The notes beneath the pieces are model-generated. The model was not told where the DNA came from. It saw only the letters and a list, made by a program, of their open reading frames with translations, and did no database searches. A stretch of 28,019 nucleotides of DNA from Echinococcus granulosus (taxonomy: Eukaryota; Platyhelminthes; Cestoda; Cyclophyllidea; Taeniidae): contig NW_020170543.1 in the NCBI RefSeq assembly GCF_000524195.1, positions 90,272 through 118,290 of the forward strand. Reading direction: 5' to 3'. Positions 8,755 through 20,700 of the stretch are shown here, in pieces (positions within the stretch are counted from its first letter, which is position 1; the number at the start of each line of letters is the position of its first letter). A program made the position numbers and the translations under genes.

Positions 8755-11700
8755 CTGTAAAAGAAAAAAAGCCAGACTTCTCACAGACAAGATTCCTCAA
8801 GAAGTAACATAGTACGGGGAAGGGGGTATCGTTTATCACCCCACAATCGAAGGGAAAGCAAATTTGCCTCGGATTCCACTTTTGCCTCTAGAAACAACCC
8901 AGTTTTAGTTATTTCCAAATCTTTTTAAGCAAGTTTATTTTGGCATGACATTCCAGATTGGCTAATTCATATTCTTCCCCAAAAAGTCGCCTCGCGCGCA
9001 TTTCATTCACAGTCGGCAATGAATAATTCCATCTGCTGTCCAATACACAAAACAGACACAGTCCTCTGGGGAGGAAGTAGTAGGCGACTCCGGCATTTGA
9101 GATGAGGTGGTAAGCGAATCTTTTGGAAATATCCAACAATGAGCGGCCCATTCTGCTACCGCACCTCCTGCAAAAAGTTTCCATGGTCTTGGAGCCGACT
9201 TAAACGCAGTTCGTAAAGTAGTCAAGCCTGAACCGCAGGCGTTGAGTCTAACAGACCCTTTATGAAACGAGTGTTTAAAATAATAGAAAAGGAGTAAAAA
9301 GCATTCTATCCGCACTGTGATCAATGTCGTGCATTTTACAAGGTACACTTCACACTTGACTAGACCAAAAATCCCACACTTTGTCCAACAGGATGTGTCC
9401 CAAGCATAACCCATAAATAAAAGCAGTCTGTCCGGGATTGTACTTCTGTTCCGGTCATGCCTACAGCCCCTCAGCCTCTCAATAACATCAGTAGCATCTG
9501 TACTGCTGCAGTGGTTGGGGCTATTAAAACTTTAGAAAGGACGTTTCGGGACGCTACGTTGGTGGCTGCGACAACCGAACCCAAAAGGACAACAGTTCTG
9601 ACTTTTGTGCCCGATTAGCCAAAAAGGGCATCTTCTAGGGATGGTTGAATCTGCAAATACTTCCACCTGAAGGGCTAAATGACGTTCACTTTGGGTGTTT
9701 AACCCAATTTCGTGCTCCGCAGGAAGTCCATTGACAACTGGACCAATATCAGAAGTCGATTACAGAGTTGCCTACAAAACTTACATAAAGATAGAGGGAT
9801 GAACAGAACCAAAATAAGCAACCGAAAAGGCGGAATCAATACGGAATAATAGTTCCGCGAAACAACTCCATTTAAAGGTTCAGCATATACGATCCAGCTC
9901 CCACGAATAGTGATTAGGATGGGAAATACACGCGTTCCGGAGCACCGTCAAGCCTTGAGCCGTACGTAGCCAGTGCATCCCCCCCGCCCCTACTTTAATG
10001 CAATTCACTAGAGGAATAGAAACGCAAGTTTTACAGAATTGACGAGATCAATCGTTGACACTAGGATCCAATGCCCTCTCACCATTTGACGGCCATTCCC
10101 AGTTCATGGGTGTTTTTGAAAGGAATGACTACGCTGCGATGGTCAAGTAGTGCCTTGGTACGTCGTCCTATTACGTCAGCCCTTCCAACTTCGGGGTTGT
10201 ACTTCCTTTTGGGTTGTGTAGCCCTCCGGCCATGTCTGTCGTCTCCCAGCTCTTCCATACACCAAGAATAAGTGCCCTTCCATGTCGTTGCGCTCAAAGC
10301 AATAAAGGGTTTGGCAACGACTACTCCACTTTCTTCCAAGGCGACGATTTTGCGCAGTACAAAAACAATTAGAACGCTAGCAGAACAGACGCGACGGTTG
10401 TGACATTAGGTATGAGAAGCTACCAACTCACTCGAATAAGATGAATGGCCAGGTAAAGTCAAATAATTTCGTAATAAAACTTACAATTGAGTTCGGTGAT
10501 CTCCTTCAAAGAGTTGTGATAGCCGGCAAGTAGTTCCTGTTTCATCTTTTCCTCCGATTTAATAGCCGCTTTAAGTCGCGCATTCTCCGCCTCTAGATCG
10601 CCAAGATGGATCATGAGATCAGCAATACGGTGACTCTGTTCACAGCTCTGATGTTGTTGCTGCTGTTGTTGGGACTGTTTCAGGAGGTTGGACTGTGACG
10701 CAGCGATCAGCTGTGCCTCCTTCATGGACAGTTCACGGGTGAGGGACTTCAACCGAGTCTCCAGCTCGTGCATTCGATGAGTGCAGGTGTCGGAGGTGCA
10801 ACGATTGGGGTTCATGGCCCCGGTTCCGCCGCCACCGCCACCACCCAGTGATCGANNNNNNNNNNNNNNNNNNNNNNNNNNNNNNNNNNNNNNNNNNNNN
10901 NNNNNNNNNNNNNNNNNNNNNNNNNNNNNNNNNNNNNNNNNNNNNNNNNNNNNNNCGTTACACCTCTAGACCCAGAAATTGAATAAAAAAATATCAGCAA
11001 ATTCTGTCTCCGTTATTTTTAGCAGAAAACTCTATCAAGGGGCGTCGAAAGCAAACCGGTACTTTAATTTTACGGTCCTAAATGGCAAGTACGTTTGCCT
11101 TATTCCTAACGGCTAACGGAAATGTCATATACCAGCCGGAAAGCCGCTACCCAAGATGGCAGGCACGCAAGCATTTCAAAGGCGACCCGCTGTACACCAC
11201 TCGTGACGGTTCCGAGACCGCAGACCCGACAGCCGTTTCTGCGAACACTCATCGAGCGCGTGGAACATGCGATTGGTCCTGAACCTCTAACCGGCGCAGA
11301 ACTAACCTGCTGTGTGACAAAATCGCGCCAAAGACGAAGCTAACCGTCATCCACTGGTACGTTCACCTCATTGGCTTGGTGACGTCCACAACTTTCACAT
11401 TCAAATTAATGTTTCAACGGATTTTTGTAGCATCTCACTATCCAATATAGAGGACCCAACTGAATTAAATGCATTTAACTTTGAGTAATCCATCGCCAAA
11501 TTTAAATTGCTTCCACTTTTTGCTACCATATAGCCCACCTTCTCCAAATGCCACACGAAAAGCTGCACGAGTTTGAAAGCCAGTTGATCTTGGTTCGTAA
11601 AGCAGACAGGGTTAATTTGAAGTTTTATGTGGGTTCTAAATAAACACAAAGTACTGATAGACAGGCGCGTATCTGTCCTCTATAATGCCATATAAAACAG

Positions 11701-14700
11701 TCACATGTGCTTTACAAGTGCCTACCGAATCACACGAAGAGTCGCAACACGAGTTTTTCTGCTCACCTAAATGCTTTACTCAAGCCACAATTTCAACGTG
11801 CCATGAGAGGGTGCCGTGGTTCGTTGAGGGTGATATATGACAACCAAATGACGGCAGTAGGTAGATAAACGAGGCAACTAAGTGACGGCACAACACAATG
11901 GCACTTCATCTACTTGTCAGCATAGTCAGTTACCACTTACATTGGTGTAGATGACAAAATCGACAATACCGACTAGGAACGGAAACGTGGGAATTAATTA
12001 GGCATTTCAAACATCACCATGCAAAGATAGCTGGATTAAGAAACGCGTAAATGAGCAACATCAGTCACCAAACAGCAGCCGAACCGGAAATGACGTACTA
12101 GAAGATGAAGCAACTGGTCACACACTTCAGACATCAAAAATAAGGTTCAAGGGGCATACTTGGAGCTGGTGACAGATGGTGCAGAGGTGGTGATGGTGCT
12201 GTTCGTCATTGAACCAAAGGGAGCTGACGCCTTCAGAGCATTCTCTGCCTCCCTACGAGCGCGCTTCTCGGCAGCCAGGCTTATCTCAAGGGCGTTTCGT
12301 TGGCGTTTCTCCTCTGCTGCCTTCTTCTCTGCTAACTGCAAATTTTCGCGCTCCGTCTGAGGAATGAGAAAAATCAAGCAGGTCTCAAATTTCAATTTAC
12401 GCCTGCTTCAAATTCTTGTGAAGTACATTGAAGCTGAGATTTTGAAGGATTTCCTGATTGTAAAGATGCTTCAGAATCTCAAACTAGGTGAAGGGGATGG
12501 GGAACATACCTTTCACTGCTACAAAAAGACATTATGCACCCGCCCATGTAAACATTTTCAGTCGCCTGTGCTTCCGTCCATCTCATAGCTACTAGTTTCT
12601 AAAATCATTTTTTGTCACTTCGAAATTTTTACGCCCTGTAACGTCATCCGGGAGTAGTTCAAGAGCCACATTGGTGATAACCGCTGGCAAACCAGTACTA
12701 AAAGAATGTTAACCCAATTTTCGCTGGAATCTACCGCGGAGGATCGAATTTGCGGAGAAATATTGAAGTTTCGCTGACTTTTGGCAGATGCTCGAGTCTC
12801 AAGTGCCGAGCCAAGACTAGCAACAGAGCAAGACAAGACTTCGACAACTCGAAATCACAGACAAGAGTAATTGCAGTCTTGACAATACTAACAGCGATTT
12901 ATGACCAGGACGTGAAGATTCCGATGTGCATCAGAAATGGCAAGAAGTTGAAAACATTCCGGACAGAATGAACAAAATCAGCATGGCAATGACTTAGTCT
13001 TACTATGGTACGTAATTGGTTTTGCCTTTGGACAAAAAATCCTGTGAATTGGGATTATTGGATAGGATTCATACTCCTGCCTGCTAGTTGGTCTCAATTC
13101 ACTTAAACAATTTTGAGCTGACCGAAGCAAAGTATTGATGACAGAAGGTGTCGAACAAGTTGAAGACTGCGTAACGTAGGCTAACACTTACTGCAATCAT
13201 GAATATCAGCACACGAGCCTTTCTAGTTAAGAACAAAAGATGACTCATTGAAGGGATACAGAGGATGAGGCAGCGCCCCCTTCTGTCCCTCCCAGCCTGA
13301 AGTACTGGTCTTTTCATGAGTCAGTTTTTCTACTACAGGGTAAGGAATCTAAAATGTACGCCACGTTTTCATAACTCACGTAAAAGAAGTGAAGAAGAAA
13401 GTGAACAACAATAACAGCAACAAATGAGGAGCCGAAGAAGTCTCTTGTCACGTGTTGGTGCATAACAGATGGGTGGGACCAACGTGCCTAATAGCTTACA
13501 CGGCTTTCCTCCCCCAGTTGATGCACGCGTAATCCGATTGCGGAATCATTCACGTCGAGCACCACTGAAAGTTGTACTTGACACGTTGGTCTCTGCCTAC
13601 TCTAGCCACTACTCGCAAGAGCAGAGGGCCTTGTTGAACGCAATCCATCTTTCGGCGGATAATTTATTGTTAGAACCGAATTACTTAAACAATTTCCAGG
13701 AAACATGTCATTTTACTACCATATAGAAGATTATACGAGAAGCCTCTGAAGCTTTTGAACTGATTCAAGAATGATGCGTAAAGCAAAAAGGATCAGGGCA
13801 CACTAATCTCAACCGGCACACCCGTAAGTGCCAGCTCAAGTAAAGTGTACCGACAGAATTGCACATCTACCCGTGCTTTATGATGCAAATGCATGATTAA
13901 ATGCAAAATCTCACATGTTTCTACAAGTTTCACAACGTCATTGCAACGAGCAAAAGTGAAAAAGAAACAAGCCTTTCTGATCACCTGGCACATGCAAATC
14001 TTTACACCGGCGGTGATTGGAGTGGCTAAAAAGCCAACCTTGTCAAATAATGATGATATGGGTCTAGTGAAGTAACCTATCATCAACTCAATCACCGTGA
14101 ACAATCTAAGAAAACAAACAATCACGACTTACCTCAAGTCGCTGTGTAAGCGTGGTCAATTTGGACTGCAAATACTCCACCTCCTGTCTCGCCTGATTTG
14201 TCTCCGTCCGCGAGGTTCGCTCCAGTGTAGTCAACTGAGCCAACTGTGCTCGCAGCTCCGACTCTGTCACCAGCATAGTCTGGCGCTCATGCCGCAGTCT
14301 TCGCAGTTCATCTTCCAGTCTAGAAGACACAGAAAGAGAGGTAGAATAAAGTAAGACGATACGGTCTGGCCTTATGTGGCTATAAATTCCATTACTGGAG
14401 GGAAATCTGCCACCGCATTCAAATGTGACCAGCACTTGCTCCACCAATTGCTCCCCGAAAGCTAAAAGTAATTGGCCTCAGGTAAAAAAGAACATCTCCC
14501 ATCTATTTTGCTTTAAATTCAATCAATCAACGATACACCTATCCTTAACAAATAAAGATGTCACATATTGTGAAGTTAGAGACAAAGGAGAAAATCAAGG
14601 AGGCATCGAACATGTGATACTGGTACCTATAGACAGAGGCATCTTTGCCGGAACGGGAGGACTTGTCACTAGCCTTGGACCGATTATGTGGTGCGGAAGA

Positions 14701-17700
14701 GGAACCAGAGTGACCTTGAGCAAGGCCGCTACTGCTATTGGCGGTGGTTGCGGTGGGCGATTTTTTGGGCGCACGCACCTCAACCACCTCCTGACCAGAG
14801 AGGGAGGAGCAACTTGAAGAGACTGCAGTGGCTTCACAGCACCCGCTCGCCTCCCCTTCAAGGTGGTTGTGATGGTGTTGGTTGTGGTGATGGTGCTGAT
14901 TCTGGTGCTGTGGATTTTGGTCACCTCCGTCGAAACCAAAGAACTTCCGATCCACGGCCTATGAAATTGCCAAAGCCAACAATACATGAGATCTTGGTGT
15001 ATGATCACAAATGCAATAGGAATTCCGGAAATAACAGACAAATCCGCATCGGAATCAGCAAAAAAATTGGGTTTGTTTTGAGAGGGCTGTGAACCCAAAA
15101 AAGATATTATGACCTCACTTCTGGTTGTTTACTTTTCACAACTAGTTCACCAGTCCTTCTATGGGTCCGTACCAAAGCTCCTTCTAAATTTCTTCGAGAA
15201 TTACTTGTGTGGCAAATTAGAGCATAATTAGGCCGAACCCGGTCCAAGTAAAGAGAAGTCGCAAAGTTGCTGCCCGAAGACTATGCCATAATGTCCCAGA
15301 AGGATCTGCCATAGATGAATGAAGTCGTGAATGCTTAAAAAGGGAGAGCTATAGAAGTTGTGCTTCCCTTTAGCGAATAACCTAATCTTGGCTTCCAAGT
15401 AGTAGTCAGAGTCAAAATCCTCCATAGAAGAACTGCTTACAAGTGATATTGAAACACTGAAGTGTACCCTTAATCTGGGGACTCAAGATATCCTCAAGGT
15501 TAAGAGCTGGAAATAATTCAGCCAGACAGAGGTGAAGAAAATGCGCAGATACCGCTGAATATGAAAGTCTTCTCGCAGTGATGAACAGGCAGATTATAAA
15601 CGCTATACTTGTCTCAAAAATGGACACCATTCCAATGATTGCATACTGCGATAGTTGAAGCAGAAAATTTTAGGGCGACAAGGTTGAAACTCGGAACGAG
15701 AGAGAAGCTATCCACTGCAAGAACATCCGCTTTACTTGTATACATCAATACGCAATGTGGTGACTTCAAAAGGTAGGGAGCTTCGCCTGACAACTGTGAA
15801 TGGGATAGTAAAGGCAGTGGATCTACTGAAATACGCATCCATGAAAACCAAATCATCCAGGAACAGCAATGAGCACACTAAAACCAGCTAAGACAGCATT
15901 TACCTCCCAATATGAAACGACGCAAAAAGGACAAACCTACAGCGTGGTTCGAAGCAAGGGAATGATCGCAGTTATTTGCTACAGACGTGGATTTCCCATT
16001 GGTCAGATTTTGTTGTTGTTGCTGCTGCTTCCGAGAATTCTTTGCTGTCGTCGGTGCTGATGGCGTGGAAGTGGAGTTAGCGGCAGTAGCAGAAGCTGAT
16101 GTTGTGGAAATACTGGTAGGGCTAGCAGGCAACGAATTCGCTGTGCTTGTGGAGGGAGCTGCAGTTATTGCCAAATTACCGGAATTGGCGTTCGGTGAGT
16201 TCATTACTGCTAGTTGGCCATTACCCAACTCCCCTGAATAAATTTAAAAACAAAATCAAATTAAAATTTTAGTAGGAACGTCTAAGACAAGCAGGTACTC
16301 TTAATAAAAGGACGTGCTACCGCGGCAACAGTACATAGTGTGCCTAAGATAACCTGTCATTGAATACTGTAAACCATTCAAAAGCGGTTGACTGTAGTGC
16401 TGTGGTGGTTTCGACCCCACAGATTCGGCAATCAGTTCTGAGAAAAGTCATCCAAATTGTGAAACAGCTTTTATCATCGACGTATAGCTAACCTATCGTG
16501 TGAAGAAAGTGCACAAGAAATGCATACGAACTTTTCTGTGGGAACAATGAGGACAGTACAGCCATTTACAAAGTTAAGCATCTACCATAGCGAAGAGTTA
16601 GCAAACGCAGGTGGTTGTGCTCACAGTGGATGCGAAGAGAGATGAAGAAAAACTCGCTATCCTAGGAAGGTTCAGCCCTTTTAACAGACCGTTCTAAGGC
16701 AGCGCATTCCAGGTCAAAGATTTGTTAAAGGTAGGAGCAAAATATAGTGCTACCTAGAATCAAAAGCGCCCTTATGGCTTGAGAGTTCTCAGTGAACGTC
16801 AATAAAACTTCAATGGAATAATCAGACTGAAAAGAGCCTAGAATTTAGCTTACCTCTTCGATGGAGTGTGCGAACCTCCTCAGGAAGAGCCAATTCAAGA
16901 AGGCAAAAATACTTTGAATTATGTGTCTCCACTTGGTGCTGCCGACGCTGCAAATGAAAGGGGTGAGAGATAAGATTACCTTTGTAATAGTGACTTGGCA
17001 TAGCACTACACACACTGAGAAGGGACGAAGATAACTTCTAAGCCTCTGAGGTATGAGTTCACACTGGCAAAGTGGCGAAGGAGATTATCATAGCAGAGCT
17101 GTCCTTTTACGAGTAAGCAATGGTTTTTCTTTAAGCAAATGGCTACGGAAATCTAATAAACACATTTCTACTACTAACAACATTAAAATTGTTGGAGCAC
17201 AACTTGAAGATTGAAGCAACCGAGGAAGACACTATTTTCAGCAGCGATGAGGCTTGTTTCTGAAATAGAACAAATACTCGAGCCAATTTGCCTTCCACGT
17301 CGCTTTTAGTCTAAGTAGAAGTAGATTCAAGCCCCTATCACTAATCATAGCACGCCAACGGAAGGTTACAATTTTATAAGGGAATGGTCAATGACCTTAT
17401 TCATATGAAGGACTTAATTACGCAAACTTTCACATCATAAACACACACACACACACCCAATTGGTAGGATGTAAAGTAACCTCAAAAGAGTGCATTTCAC
17501 CCAATTGTACTGTAGCAGAAGAATCCTTCTTTTCCGAATCTTTCGCTTAATCACGTGGGCTCCTCAGCCTATGCTCCTTCAATTACCTCCATGGTGGTAT
17601 GGCTTTTTATTACTATTTATAGCCACCCAGGCATTAATAAATTTTCCATACTCTTGGATTACGTCTTTTGTGTCAGATGAAGCAAAGCTAACGGTGCAAT

Positions 17701-20700
17701 GATTGGATACCACACCCAAACATCAAAGAAAGCTGCCTACCGCGGATGCCTGCGTCTACGAAGACTCGCAGTCGGAGGAATATCCAAATTACCTACACAC
17801 TTGATTACCAACTGTTACGAAAAAATTATCCTTCCTACACGTTCCTAGTAGGCTAAACTGAGCCAAGATAGAGTAGTAAAGCGAGCACAGAGCAGTAAGA
17901 AGGAATGGTTACAAAATATTAGCCCTATGAACCTACTTTAAGTAATGTTTTATTAAACGGCGATGCACGACTAGCATAGGAAGTACACTGGCCTTGACGT
18001 TAAGAGGGGGACACAACTTCAAATATGGCATCGCCGAGACAGAATTCTTCCACCATGCTGTTGTGGCGCAATGCTTCTCTAGGGATGACTCAAGACACCA
18101 CAGCACAAACACAGATATCTCAGGTATGATCAGGGACGGCTTTTGGCACCGAACAGGGCATTTAAGGATTGTGATTAAGGCAGAAGAGTACAAATAAGGA
18201 TTGTCTATCGCATTAGCCTTATTCTTTTCTTCTGAATCAGTAAGAATTCTACTAGTTGACGGGGCATTATGCAATCACATGATCGGAGTTGTGACTAAGG
18301 ACACCGCGAAGAAACTGAGATGTCACTTTGTGAATAAACAGGGAGGAAAATATACATATATATGTATATACGCGCATGCACAAGTCTCACACACAAGCAG
18401 ATCGGCGGCAGGTAGCTAAAAAAATTACATGAGGATACATAAAGTTTTGATACTTACCAAGCGAAGTTGGTGTGTGAGGAGGCTCTTCAAGCCGAAACCC
18501 AGTGTAACAACAGGATAGCCGATGCTGAAAAAAAAGGGGAGAAATGCAAGGGAATTTAGCTTTGTGCATGAAAAACAATATACTCCTTTACTTGTAACAG
18601 AACAACATTTATTTTGACCACTGCTAGCCAGGTCCTTCCGGTCTGTTGTGATTCATCTCCCAGTACTGCACGGGAATAAAAAATAACTAATTCTTAAATT
18701 CTATGCTTGAGAATGTTCTCATGGATGACTGGGCGTTGCCTCCAAGTGATCTATGAAGGAGCTCTTCAAGTAACTTTCAATGCACTAAGAGGTCAAAAAC
18801 TGACAGTTGTAGTAACCCAACGCGCGCTTAATGAGTAACAAGACCTTCGTTAGTCACGGGAAAAAAATTAAGCAAGTCCATGAAAGTGGCAAAAATGAAA
18901 AAGCTAAAATTTTCAATGCATATGTTACTTGCGGTCACAACTTCTTTTTTAAAAATCCATCCAACAGTAAAATTACTTAGTGCGGAGCTAAATCACATTA
19001 ACTGAAGACAAATTCGACATATTGCCAAAATGATCATAACGAGAAGTTTCCATTAGAGAAGGAAGGAGAGAGAGAGGTCCATAAAATCACTTTAAAAGTT
19101 CATTGCGTGAGAAGTGAATTAACCACTCAGGCATCCTGGTGGAAGGTGGGTCAAGCGATAAAATTTCAGTGAAACAAGGAACGCTAATTGGGAAATAGAT
19201 ACGTGGATAGGCCACGAATATCGCATGAAGGAAGGACTCGGAGCAAATTTGGGGGATTGAAAAAGAGGCAGTGTGTGTGGTAACACACAGTACAACAGTA
19301 TATTGTTAAGCGACGCAACAATGGAGAGAGCTCGGTAGTAGAGCAGCTACAACCACACACACGCACACCTCTGACAAGAGTTGAAAGTTATGGGGATCCT
19401 GGTGACATCAGAATGAAACAGCGCGGTAGGTATGAAAGACAAAGACTCTGCAAAGGTGTTTGATAACGCAGTTTTTGTATGTCAAAGAATGATGACATTT
19501 ACAGATTTGCGATCAAAGAAAGACTTAAACGCACAAACAAAAACCACACCCCAATACACAATTACGAGAAAACTTAAAAGGGTGGCAGTTTCAACAACAT
19601 GCAATCTTTCTCGCCGAGAAATGACTGGAGAAAGGGATACTTATGTACATACTGTATCAGCTAAAGTTATTTGCCAAAGGAATCAGAAATCAGTAATGAA
19701 AAAATTGAAACACATATCGTCAGCTACAAATAAGATAACGTAAGAAGGGATCCGTGTTTGACCTGAAACCCATGAAGACCTCTCCTCGGTTCAACAAGTG
19801 CTAAGATTTTCCGGTTCCCTTAAGTTAGAAGACAGATTAAAGTTAGTTCAATCAAATGGTAGGTAGTGTTCAAAGGAGATGTGGCGGTTTGATAATCTTA
19901 CTTAGTTGTGTGTTGAACTAAGCGGGTACTTGAGTCTCTGCAGGCTGTACTTCCGTTCTGTGGCATGATCTTCGGGCCAAGCTAGTAACCACACAACCCT
20001 TCCGAACGTAATTGCAATGACTAGCATTACCACTACTTTGCTGGCGGCGATTCACTAGTGTCACAAACCAAAACGACTACGAGATAGTTCTAAAAATCAC
20101 TCTATTAAAAGGGTACTATGAGGTGAAAAGGCACAGTTTAAAGGCAAAGTAGTCTGTCAAAAGTTCAAAATTAGCACTGACAACTTGACATCCCTTGGAA
20201 AGCAATAACAGCAGGCCTTGTTGATTGAATTATCATCAGTTTAGAGAACAATTTAGCCTCAACTTGACGTGAACGTGATTTCTTTTTGTAATATCATAGA
20301 CCACACACATTGCATCAAAAATCCACCTCAACCCCTATGGTGCAATATTCTTGAGGGTTACTTCACACAGGTGTATCACATTGGTGACATAATGCAGTGA
20401 CATTTTGTGACTAAGACTCGGACTACTTTGCCAGTGAAACATGTGATGGCAGCAGGTAAAACCCAAACTGACCATAGGAGGAGAAAAAAAGATTCACAGT
20501 GGACTATTTCGGTAAGTTAAGGTCCCTGAAATACCAAGCAGTTAGCGTGTTTACCGGAAGAGCAGGCAATAAACGATAAAGTAGCGGAGCAGAAAAAAAG
20601 CAAAAAAAACCACTGAGCAGAGATTGCCGCAAACATTTTTCTGTCTATTTTAATCCAGACAGTGCGCTACTACAACAACAACTCCCTCAAACCATTTTAG

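Larger units (their letters stand above)
8755..10484 (-). other. Macoilin intron between exons 11 and 12
   Basis: Bounded by GTAAGT and cttttacag. It contains three coding-like islands, described separately: a longin-like minus-strand frame (8909-9260), a plus-strand frame (9421-9618) and opposed frames at 10071-10339. The rest is AT-rich with no visible feature. Confidence 0.7.
16948..18457 (-). other. Macoilin intron between exons 5 and 6
   Basis: Bounded by GTAAGT and tttgcag. Holds an AC microsatellite at 17440-17456 and an 18-base perfect AT palindrome at 18351-18368. No gene seen. Confidence 0.75.

Noticed and set aside
14595..15098. 167-codon minus frame across exon 8
   Set aside because: It is an out-of-frame shadow of exon 8 (Thr/Ile runs from the His/Asn repeat) and contains the exon's own acceptor.
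16400..16425. ggtggtttcgaccccac, tRNA T-arm-like
   Set aside because: Pairing is out of register for a T-arm and no cloverleaf fits upstream.
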